Below the pieces are notes generated by a model that saw nothing but the letters and a program-made list of their open reading frames with translations, searched no databases and was not told the origin of the DNA. Of a stretch of DNA of 5,175 bases, positions 1 through 5,175 are shown piece by piece (the first letter of the stretch is position 1; the number at the start of each line of letters is the position of its first letter). A program made the position numbers and the translations under genes. This DNA comes from Thermoplasmata archaeon (GTDB lineage: Archaea; Thermoplasmatota; Thermoplasmata; Lutacidiplasmatales; UBA184), in the NCBI GenBank assembly GCA_030042955.1, contig JASHYQ010000188.1:1-5175 (forward strand), written 5' to 3'.

Positions 1-1429
1 CGTCCTGGAAGTGCATGTTCCCGATGTAGAGCGTCCGCCAGGTGAACTTCGCGACCGCTTCCTTGTTCCCCTCGGTGAAGATCGAGGCGATCATGCGGAC
101 GCAGTTCTTCTCCGTGACCCCGTCCGGCGCCTTCGAGAAGTCGAAGTACTTCGACACATCGTGGAGGAGCTTCGCTCCTGCCACGGCCGTGCGGACCCGG
201 GCGAAGCGCGCGTCCCGGTACTTCTCGATCATCGTCTCGACGTTCTCGAAGAACCCGTCGACGTCCATGAACCGGGGGAGCGGCGTGATCTTCTGGCCGT
301 CCTTCGAGATGAAGGCGAAGGTGGCGCATCCGCACCCGGGGTGGGTCGTGAGCGTCATCTTCTCCTCGCCGTGGATGATCGAAGCGAGCTCGGAGATCGG
401 GGCGACCGAGGGCACGGGGAAGAAGTCCGACTTCTCGAACGGGCCCTCCGTGCAGAGGATGCGCACCAGGTCCGACTGGGTGAACCGCATCTGGAACCGG
501 TCCTTGTCGGGGATTCGAGCCGTGAGCGCGACCGGCTGGAAGTTGACGCCGCGGACGACGTCGATGTTGTCGATCGCGAACTTAACCGTCGGCCAGATCT
601 CCTTCTCGTTGAACCCGCCCACCAGGGTCGGGACGAGCACGACGGAGAGCGGCTTGTCGGGCTTACCGGCCGCGAGGTCGGAGGCCGGGGAGTGGGTCTC
701 CCGCGCGGCCTGGATGGCCTTCTGCTTGACCTTCAAGAGCGGGACGCCCCGCACCTTCCGGTAGATCTCGTCGTCCAGCCCGTCGAACTGGAGATAGAGG
801 GTATGGAGTCCGGCGTCCCGGCACGCCTGAGCGAAGCCGGGTTCGTTGGCGACCCGGATCCCGTTCGTGGCGACCTGGACCTGCTTGAAGCCCAAGTCCC
901 GAGCCATCGACACCGCGTCGAGGAACAGCGGGGAAAGCGTCGGCTCGCCGCCAGAGAACTGGACGGCGACCGTGCCGACCGGCTTCTGTTCCCGGAGCGT
1001 CTTCAGCATGAAGTGGATCTGCTCCCGGGTCGGCTCGAAGACGTAGCCAGCGGCGTTGGCGTTCGCGAAGCAGACCGGGCACTTGAGGTTGCACCGGTTC
1101 GTGAGGTCGATCAGGGCGAGTCCGGTGTGGGACTTGTGGTGGCTGCACATCCCGCAGGTCGTCGGGCAGCCGACGAACTTGTCGTAGTAGGGGTTCTCGT
1201 AGCCGACCCCGTCGTGAGCGTACACCTCCATCCGGAGATAGAAGTCGACGTCGTTCGAGATGATGTCCCAGAAGTAGCCGTGCGTCCGGCACGTCTTCTC
1301 CATGATGACTCGGCCGTCCTTTTCGCGTACGACCGCCGGGATCACCTTGATGCATTCGGGGCAGACGGAAGCCGTCTTCCTGGGCAGGCCCCGCGGGGCC
1401 TGGAACTCCTTCATCACGCGCGCCGGCAT
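1..1429 (-). CDS. tes: Tetraether lipid synthase-type radical SAM protein (3' end outside window)
   Basis: Members of this family (MJ0619 type) join the terminal carbons of archaeol isoprenoid chains to make membrane-spanning tetraether lipids. The translation shows a CxxC plus CxxH site at C23/C26 and C47/H50 (rubredoxin-like or zinc-ribbon-like). A first Cx3Cx2C follows at C88/C92/C95, then the radical SAM Cx3Cx2C at C113/C117/C120 in the context LTNRCNLKCPVCFANA. SGGEPT at 159-164 is the SAM-binding GGE motif, and QFDG lies at 214-217. A CGC pair at 366-368 and C326/C443 may serve auxiliary clusters. The family is known to carry three [4Fe-4S] clusters and a mononuclear iron, which fits this cysteine-rich layout. 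I see 476 codons; relatives are about 500, so only a short C-terminal part after YIGNMHFQD is missing. ATG at 1429 is chosen because GAGGT lies 7 nt upstream; ATG at 1414 is an alternative. No signal peptide or membrane segment is visible. A paralogue acting on another lipid bond remains possible. Confidence 0.88.
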   Translation of the reverse strand, partial: MPARVMKEFQAPRGLPRKTASVCPECIKVIPAVVREKDGRVIMEKTCRTHGYFWDIISNDVDFYLRMEVYAHDGVGYENPYYDKFVGCPTTCGMCSHHKSHTGLALIDLTNRCNLKCPVCFANANAAGYVFEPTREQIHFMLKTLREQKPVGTVAVQFSGGEPTLSPLFLDAVSMARDLGFKQVQVATNGIRVANEPGFAQACRDAGLHTLYLQFDGLDDEIYRKVRGVPLLKVKQKAIQAARETHSPASDLAAGKPDKPLSVVLVPTLVGGFNEKEIWPTVKFAIDNIDVVRGVNFQPVALTARIPDKDRFQMRFTQSDLVRILCTEGPFEKSDFFPVPSVAPISELASIIHGEEKMTLTTHPGCGCATFAFISKDGQKITPLPRFMDVDGFFENVETMIEKYRDARFARVRTAVAGAKLLHDVSKYFDFSKAPDGVTEKNCVRMIASIFTEGNKEAVAKFTWRTLYIGNMHFQD

Positions 1430-1436
1430 TCCTTTT

Positions 1437-1441
1437 ACCTC
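1437..1441 (-). promoter_or_regulatory. Ribosome binding site of tes
   Basis: On the minus strand GAGGT sits 7 nt before the ATG at 1429. It matches the core of the archaeal Shine-Dalgarno sequence (GGAGGTGA). It favours this ATG over the in-frame ATG five codons downstream. Confidence 0.55.
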
Positions 1442-1479
1442 ATTGCGGCCCGCTCTCTCAAGGCAGGCTCAGACCGCCC

Positions 1480-1521
1480 AGCCACTTGGCCTTACTTAAT
1501 CCAACTGTCGCCGAAGTGGCT
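1480..1521. repeat. 8-bp inverted repeat flanking the candidate tes TATA box
   Basis: AGCCACTT at 1480-1487 and AAGTGGCT at 1514-1521 are perfect reverse complements separated by 26 bp, with arm centres about 34 bp apart. The candidate TATA element at 1491-1500 lies between them. This is compatible with a regulator binding both arms around the promoter, but an 8-bp pair can occur by chance in a region of this size. Confidence 0.35.
1491..1500 (-). promoter_or_regulatory. Candidate TATA box for tes
   Basis: Read on the minus strand this is ATTAAGTAAG, one of the few A/T-rich runs in the window. Archaeal TATA boxes lie roughly 25-30 nt upstream of the transcription start, which would place initiation near 1468. 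That leaves a leader of about 40 nt containing the ribosome binding site. The match to an archaeal TATA box is loose, so this is positional inference. Confidence 0.35.
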
Positions 1522-1554
1522 ACAAATTCGCTAGTCCGTGACGGAGATTGACAT

Positions 1555-1562
1555 GGTATATC
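1555..1562. promoter_or_regulatory. TATA-like element in the divergent intergenic region
   Basis: The run GGTATATC resembles an archaeal TATA box and reads similarly on either strand (GATATACC on the minus). On the plus strand it would start transcription about 95 nt before the gene at 1681. On the minus strand it would give tes a leader of about 100 nt. The sequence does not decide which strand, if either, uses it. Confidence 0.25.
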
Positions 1563-1649
1563 TCGCTACAACATCCCTCAATCCCTCTCGTTCGACCCCC
1601 GGTGAGACGCCGGCCCCGTTCCCGACCCGCTGACCCGGCGGCGGACAGC

Positions 1650-1655
1650 TTATGG
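1650..1655 (+). promoter_or_regulatory. Possible proximal TATA-like element for the gene at 1681
   Basis: TTATGG begins about 31 nt before the ATG at 1681. If functional it would place the transcription start at or within a few bases of that ATG, giving a leaderless transcript. This fits the absence of a recognisable ribosome binding site there. The match is weak. Confidence 0.2.
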
Positions 1656-1680
1656 GGCACTTCGCCTCCCAGGGGCTACC

Positions 1681-2235
1681 ATGCCGACCCGCAAGAAGGG
1701 GAGCGGCCGGAAGGCGGCGTCCTCCCGTTCCAGGGGTGGTTTCGTGGGCCGGGATGCCTCCCCCGTGCTCGACAAGTACCCCCCGAAGGACCCCTCCCTG
1801 AGCCCCACCGGACCTCCCCGGGCGACTCCGCCGGCGCCTCCCGCGGCTCCTGCCACGGCTCCCACCCCATTAGCCCCGACCGCCCCGGCGGCACCCTCGC
1901 CCCGAACCCCGGCGGGCGCCCCGGCAATCCCCCTCATCACGCTCGAGCGGCCGTTCGACGTGGACGAGTTCGCGAGCCTGCTCGGGGAGACGTCGATTCG
2001 GGTCACCGTCCCCCGCGAGAACCTCGCGGAGGTGCTCGCGCGCGCCACGGAGTTCATGGGGTTCGGGATCTACGTCTACACCATCTCGGTGCGGCCCGCG
2101 CCCTCCGACCTGTTGAAGGCGTTCGTCGTCGAGCTCCAGCGGGTCGACTACTCTTCGACGCGCGGTGACTGGGTCCCGTTCACCGACAAGGGCACTTCGA
2201 ACTCCCCCTTTGGCCCGAGCGGTACCCGCACGTAG
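1681..2235 (+). CDS. Unrecognised protein with basic N-terminus, Pro/Ala-rich linker and small C-terminal domain
   Basis: I do not recognise this 184-residue protein. Residues 1-24 are rich in Lys, Arg, Gly and Ser. Residues 38-84 form a low-complexity linker of Pro, Ala and Thr, probably disordered. Residues 85-165 look folded: a mixed segment with IRVTV at 106-110, a helix-like stretch ENLAEVLARATEF (113-125), a strand-like IYVYTISV (130-137) and a second helix-like stretch LLKAFVVELQRV (144-155). The last 20 residues are Gly/Ser/Thr-rich. There are no cysteines, no signal peptide and no membrane segment. The basic head suggests contact with nucleic acid or an acidic partner, as inference only. 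The ATG has no good Shine-Dalgarno sequence, so leaderless translation is plausible. The coiled-coil gene starts 62 nt downstream on the same strand. Coding status rests on the ordered C-terminal part and strand context. Confidence 0.7.
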   Translation: MPTRKKGSGRKAASSRSRGGFVGRDASPVLDKYPPKDPSLSPTGPPRATPPAPPAAPATAPTPLAPTAPAAPSPRTPAGAPAIPLITLERPFDVDEFASLLGETSIRVTVPRENLAEVLARATEFMGFGIYVYTISVRPAPSDLLKAFVVELQRVDYSSTRGDWVPFTDKGTSNSPFGPSGTRT

Positions 2236-2297
2236 GCTGGCGCCGTCCGCGCACACCTAATCAAGGACCGGGGCTCGGTGCCCCCAGGGGAAGGGTC

Positions 2298-2510
2298 GTG
2301 AGCGGGTCGTCGCACGAAAGCCACTGGGAGGCCGAGCTTCGAATGCTCCGCAAGGAGATCGAGGAGCTGCGGAACGAGCAGCGGGAGATGGCGAACTCCC
2401 TCAACCAGCTCGTCGTAACGTTCCGTTCCCTCGCGACCCACCTCGGGATCGCCGCCGAGCCGTACGCGGGGAAGAAGAGGGACCAGCGCGACCTTCCCGG
2501 GTTCGCCTAG
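2298..2510 (+). CDS. Small coiled-coil protein
   Basis: This 70-residue product is almost entirely one predicted coiled coil. Core positions W10, L14, L17, I21, L24, Q28, M31, L35, L38, F42, L45 and L49 alternate at 3- and 4-residue spacing without a break, and the positions between are charged. A short basic tail (about 58-70, KKRDQRDLPGFA) follows. The pattern indicates a parallel dimer or trimer, or a helix that docks on a partner. Q28 is the only polar core residue. The GTG start at 2298 is preferred over ATG at 2343 because the later start would remove the first core positions W10 and L14. The stop is 4 nt before the peptidase gene, so the two are probably cotranscribed. I do not recognise the family. 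Cytoplasmic location is inferred from the lack of a signal peptide. Confidence 0.72.
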   Translation: MSGSSHESHWEAELRMLRKEIEELRNEQREMANSLNQLVVTFRSLATHLGIAAEPYAGKKRDQRDLPGFA

Positions 2511-2513
2511 GTC

Positions 2514-2518
2514 GGTGA
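2514..2518 (+). promoter_or_regulatory. Possible ribosome binding site that would move the M61 peptidase start
   Basis: GGTGA matches part of the archaeal Shine-Dalgarno sequence and lies 5 nt before the in-frame GTG at 2524. The upstream GTG at 2515 lies inside this element and has no ribosome binding site of its own. Starting at 2524 would give a protein three residues shorter beginning MRIRYRVDA, close to the first strand expected of the M61 N-terminal domain. Confidence 0.3.
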
Positions 2519-4308
2519 GCCGGGTGCGCATTCGGTATCGGGTCGACGCCGCCCAGGAGGGAGGCCACCGCGGCCACTTCTCGGTCGAGCTCGAGGAGGT
2601 GTCGAGCCCCACGCTCGACCTGGTCGTCCCCTCCTGGGTCCCCGGCTCGTACCATCTGGTCAACTATGTACGGGGGTTCCGGGACTTCGTCGCGCGAGGG
2701 GGACCGGATGACACCCGTCTGGTCACCGACCGGGTCGAGGCAAGTCGCTGGAGGGTCCAGACCGGGGGTTGCTCCAAGGTCCGAGTCGACTACACCGTCT
2801 ACGGGCACGAGATGGTGACCGAAGCCTTCGACCTCACCTCCGACCACCTGTTCCTGAACGCAGCCCTCTCGCTCCCGTACGTGGACGGACACCAGGGCGA
2901 GCCCGTCGAGCTGGAGCTCCACCTGCCCCCGGACTGGAAGGTCGTCACGGAGCTCGAGGAGGTGCGGGGCCGGCCGCCCACCTACCGCGCTCGAAACTAC
3001 GACGAACTGGTCGACAGTCCCGTCGACGCCGGCCATCCCCTGGTACTCACCGTCCGGCCGCAGGGCATCCCGCACCGCATCTCGCTCTGCGGGAAGGGCG
3101 GCAACTACGAGGCGCACCGGCTGGAAGAGGACCTCTCCAAGATCGCCGACAGCACGATCCGACTGGTCGGGGACTCTCCCCTCTCCAGCTACACGTTCTT
3201 CGTCCACCTCACCGACGTTCCCGACGGGGGCCTCGAGCACGCGACCTCCAACTCTGGCGTCGTCCCCCGGAATTGCTTCCAGCCGCAGGAGCGGTACGAG
3301 GGGTTCCTCTCGCTCGAGAGCCACGAGTACCTTCACGCGTACAACGTGAAGCGGATCCGCCCGAAGGTCCTCACGTCGGTCGACTACACGAAGCCGAACT
3401 ACACGCGATTGCTCTGGTGGATGGAAGGGACCACCGACTACTTCTCCGACCTGGTCCTCCGGCGGGCGAACCTGTACTCCCCCGCCCGTTACCTCGAGGA
3501 GGAGGCGAAGATGGCCAAGCTCCTTCTCGAGACCCCGGGTCGTCGGTCGCTCTCGCTGGAGGAACTATCGTTGATCAGTTGGACCGACTACTACCTTCCC
3601 TACGAAGAGACGCCGAACCAATCCGTCTCGTACTACCATAAGGGCCACATCGTCTCCCTCTGCCTCGACCTCGAGATCCGCCACCGGAGCGAGACCGCGG
3701 CCTCCCTCGAGAGCGTGCTGCGGGTCCTCTGGAACGAGTACGGAAAGCCCGGCCGGGGCGTCGGCGAGGACGAGCTCCAGGGCATCGCCGAGCGGGCGAC
3801 AGGGCTCGAGCTCGAGGAGTTCTTTGCGCGGTACGTCCGGGGGGTGGTCGAGGTCGACCTCGACCGGTTCAGCCGGTACGCGGGGCTCACGTTCGGCCCG
3901 AAACCGAGGGCGCCGGACGACAAGAGCCCCGTCCCCGGCTACCTCGGGGTACGCCACAAGGATGAGCAGGGCTTCCTCCGGGTCACCCAGGTCCTGCTCG
4001 ACACGCCCGCCCACCGGGCGGGGGTCAGTCCGGGGGACGAGATCGTGGCCCTCAACGGCTCGAAGGTGACGGCCGCCTCCCTCGCGAAGGACCTGGAGGG
4101 GTACCCCCCCGGTTCGTCCCTCGACCTCGCGGTCTTCCGTCGGGGTTTCCTCCACCACCTCGCCCTCACGACCGGCGCTCCTCCTCCGGAAAAGTACGAG
4201 TTCGTGCCGGTCGACCACCCGACCGATCTAGCGAGGAAGGTCTATGAGTCGTGGGTCGGGGCCCCCTGGGAGCCCGCGAAGCCGGCAGCCGCGGCCCCGG
4301 AGCACTAG
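2515..4308 (+). CDS. M61-family metallopeptidase with C-terminal PDZ domain
   Basis: This is a zinc aminopeptidase-like enzyme of the glycyl aminopeptidase family (M61). Residues 1 to about 165 form the beta-rich M61 N-terminal domain (VPSWVPGSYHLVNYVRGF is typical). The catalytic part includes GGLEH at 238-242 and HEYLHAYNVKRIRP starting at H270. H270 and H274 are zinc ligands and E271 the general base. WWMEGTTDYF supplies the third ligand, E304, and SYYHKG (372-377) carries the conserved tyrosines. A PDZ domain runs from about 473 to 552 (GYLGVRH, then AGVSPGDEIVALNG); in relatives it is thought to regulate access or bind peptide termini. All expected zinc and catalytic residues are present, and 597 residues is normal for the family. 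There is no signal peptide, so a cytoplasmic role in peptide turnover is likely. The last ten residues are an Ala/Pro tail. It follows the coiled-coil gene by 4 nt. GTG 2515 or GTG 2524 could be the true start. Confidence 0.93.
   Translation: MSRVRIRYRVDAAQEGGHRGHFSVELEEVSSPTLDLVVPSWVPGSYHLVNYVRGFRDFVARGGPDDTRLVTDRVEASRWRVQTGGCSKVRVDYTVYGHEMVTEAFDLTSDHLFLNAALSLPYVDGHQGEPVELELHLPPDWKVVTELEEVRGRPPTYRARNYDELVDSPVDAGHPLVLTVRPQGIPHRISLCGKGGNYEAHRLEEDLSKIADSTIRLVGDSPLSSYTFFVHLTDVPDGGLEHATSNSGVVPRNCFQPQERYEGFLSLESHEYLHAYNVKRIRPKVLTSVDYTKPNYTRLLWWMEGTTDYFSDLVLRRANLYSPARYLEEEAKMAKLLLETPGRRSLSLEELSLISWTDYYLPYEETPNQSVSYYHKGHIVSLCLDLEIRHRSETAASLESVLRVLWNEYGKPGRGVGEDELQGIAERATGLELEEFFARYVRGVVEVDLDRFSRYAGLTFGPKPRAPDDKSPVPGYLGVRHKDEQGFLRVTQVLLDTPAHRAGVSPGDEIVALNGSKVTAASLAKDLEGYPPGSSLDLAVFRRGFLHHLALTTGAPPPEKYEFVPVDHPTDLARKVYESWVGAPWEPAKPAAAAPEH
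4305..4308. other. Shared CTAG: overlapping stop codons of convergent genes
   Basis: The palindrome CTAG contains the TAG stop of the plus-strand peptidase (4306-4308) and the TAG stop of the minus-strand DUF35 gene (4305-4307). There is no intergenic space and no T-rich run nearby that would serve as an archaeal terminator on either strand. Transcripts from both genes therefore probably run into each other's 3' ends. Confidence 0.85.
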
Positions 4309-5175
4309 GCGAACGGGGTCGCCTTGCGTCCGTACCGCCACTCACCCTCCATCGGGTAGAGCCGGCGGAGACGGGTGCGGACGCGCGCCCCGATCGGGAG
4401 CTCGCCGGGCGCCGCGTCGGTGACCTGCAGCGTGAGACAGATGCCGGAGGCGAGCGCGACCAGCACCACCCCGTACTCCCCCAGGGCAGCTACCTGGGGG
4501 TCGAACTCGGTCGGTTGGCCCCCCTGGCCGATCGTCGTGGCGGCGACCACCGTCCCTCCGTCCAGGGGGAGCTGGTGAGGGGTCAGTCCCTCGCGGGCCG
4601 AGCAGGAGCGACAAACGCCGCGCGCCGGGAAGGTCAGGGAGCCGCAGTGCCCGCACCGTTCGGCGACGAGTCGCCAGCGGCTGGGGAGGTTCTCCAGATA
4701 CCGGGCCCGCGGGACGTACGCCCCCTCCGAGACGGCCACCGGCGGTGCCTCGACGAACGACCGGATCCGGTCGAGCGAGAGCGGCCGGTGTCCCGGAGAG
4801 ACGGGGGGAGCGATCCCTTGCGACCCCAGGAGCGCATCGGCTCCCGCAACCAGGTCAGGGACCTGGAGCCAGAGCTTGCGCGCCTCGGACGAGAGGGCCC
4901 CCCCGCCGCCGAAGCGGACGGCGACGGCCCCCGCGCCGCCGCCCGAAGCCGTCGCCGAGTCCTCGGTAGCGCGCTCGGGGAGCTGGGCGACCAAGACCAG
5001 TTGGGGAGACGAGTCTCGGCCGGAGGCCTCGACCTGGTCGAGCGCCTCTTCGAGACCGACGAGACCGGGCTTGTGCACGACCAGCGCGACGGGGTGGCCG
5101 AGCAACGCGGGGAGTCCCCACTCCACGACCGAAGGGAACGAGCCGACCAGGTGGACGACCCGGGCCGAGGGAGAG
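4305..5175 (-). CDS. DUF35 zinc-ribbon/OB-fold protein fused to a degenerate thiolase-like segment (5' end outside window)
   Basis: The reading frame is open to the window edge and shows 289 complete codons; the start lies beyond it. The last 150 or so residues are a DUF35 domain. They hold the lead-in helix motif YVPRARYLENLPSRW, a zinc ribbon with C174/C177 and C188/C191 (numbered from the first visible codon) and an OB fold ending in EWRYGRKATPF. In archaea, DUF35 proteins bridge acetoacetyl-CoA thiolase and HMG-CoA synthase and channel the intermediate in the mevalonate pathway. The first 90 visible residues resemble the first half of an HMG-CoA synthase/thiolase fold: VVHLVGS, then HPVALVVHKPGLVGLEEAL, then SGGGAGAVAVRFG. 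Histidine (visible residue 34, codon 5073-5075) occupies the place of the expected nucleophilic cysteine. The usual second half of the fold is missing. Free-standing DUF35 proteins are about 130-150 residues, so this one is clearly longer. The DUF35 call is firm; the thiolase-like call is tentative. Confidence 0.85.
   Translation of the reverse strand, partial: SPSARVVHLVGSFPSVVEWGLPALLGHPVALVVHKPGLVGLEEALDQVEASGRDSSPQLVLVAQLPERATEDSATASGGGAGAVAVRFGGGGALSSEARKLWLQVPDLVAGADALLGSQGIAPPVSPGHRPLSLDRIRSFVEAPPVAVSEGAYVPRARYLENLPSRWRLVAERCGHCGSLTFPARGVCRSCSAREGLTPHQLPLDGGTVVAATTIGQGGQPTEFDPQVAALGEYGVVLVALASGICLTLQVTDAAPGELPIGARVRTRLRRLYPMEGEWRYGRKATPFA

Noticed and set aside
11..1534. A 507-codon plus-strand open frame covering the whole of tes and running into the intergenic region.
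   Set aside because: It is antisense to a confidently recognised enzyme. Its translation is dominated by Arg, Asp, Glu, Val and Leu in repetitive blends typical of the complementary frame of G+C-rich genes, and it has no recognisable motif.
1548..2168. A plus-strand frame of 206 codons starting in the intergenic region and overlapping the gene at 1681.
   Set aside because: Its translation is Arg/Pro/Gly-rich without an ordered domain, whereas the overlapping frame from 1681 has regular helix and strand patterns in its C-terminal half.
2270..2284. A short hairpin (GGGGC, 5-nt loop, GCCCC) just before the coiled-coil gene.
   Set aside because: A 5-bp G/C stem is expected often in DNA of this composition, and no T-run or ligand-type structure accompanies it, so I do not call a terminator or riboswitch.
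2401..3336. A 311-codon minus-strand open frame opposite the coiled-coil and M61 genes.
   Set aside because: It overlaps the clearly conserved M61 N-terminal domain, spans a gene boundary and has no family features; it is a G+C-driven shadow.
2501..4314. GTTCGCCTAG at 2501-2510 reappears in inverted orientation at 4305-4314.
   Set aside because: Both copies are simply the gene ends encoding Phe-Ala-stop in two different genes; the flanks do not match, so a shared repeat or recombination site is not supported.

Overview
The window is G+C-rich by eye, with strong G/C preference at third codon positions. It looks archaeal. The main evidence is a radical SAM protein that reads like tetraether lipid synthase (Tes), supported by a DUF35-type zinc-ribbon/OB-fold protein of the kind that partners archaeal HMG-CoA synthase, a GTG start and apparently leaderless genes. 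A high-G+C member of Thermoplasmatota is my best guess. That is inference: no rRNA or other marker gene is present.

Layout. Positions 1-1429 (minus strand) hold most of tes, with its 3' end cut off by the window. A divergent intergenic region (1430-1680) is more A/T-rich than the genes and carries the tes ribosome binding site, TATA-like elements and an 8-bp inverted repeat around the likely tes TATA box. Three plus-strand genes follow. The first (1681-2235) is an unrecognised protein with a basic N-terminus, a Pro/Ala-rich linker and a compact C-terminal domain. The second (2298-2510) is a 70-residue coiled-coil protein. The third (2515-4308) is an M61-family metallopeptidase with a C-terminal PDZ domain, separated from the coiled-coil gene by only 4 nt. 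A minus-strand gene (4305 to beyond 5175) converges on the peptidase, and the two genes share one CTAG tetranucleotide for their stop codons. Its product ends in a DUF35 zinc ribbon plus OB fold. Before that is a piece resembling the N-terminal half of an HMG-CoA synthase/thiolase fold, with histidine where the nucleophilic cysteine would be expected.

How the genes may relate. The two outer genes both touch isoprenoid lipid metabolism: DUF35 proteins belong to the acetoacetyl-CoA thiolase/HMG-CoA synthase step that feeds the mevalonate pathway, and Tes joins the finished isoprenoid chains into membrane-spanning tetraethers. The middle genes look like a separate unit for cytoplasmic peptide processing with a small coiled-coil partner; nothing in the sequence ties them to lipids. 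The most unusual element is the apparent degenerate thiolase-like/DUF35 fusion. I found no mobile element, CRISPR array or RNA gene, and no stretch over 300 bases lacks a gene.
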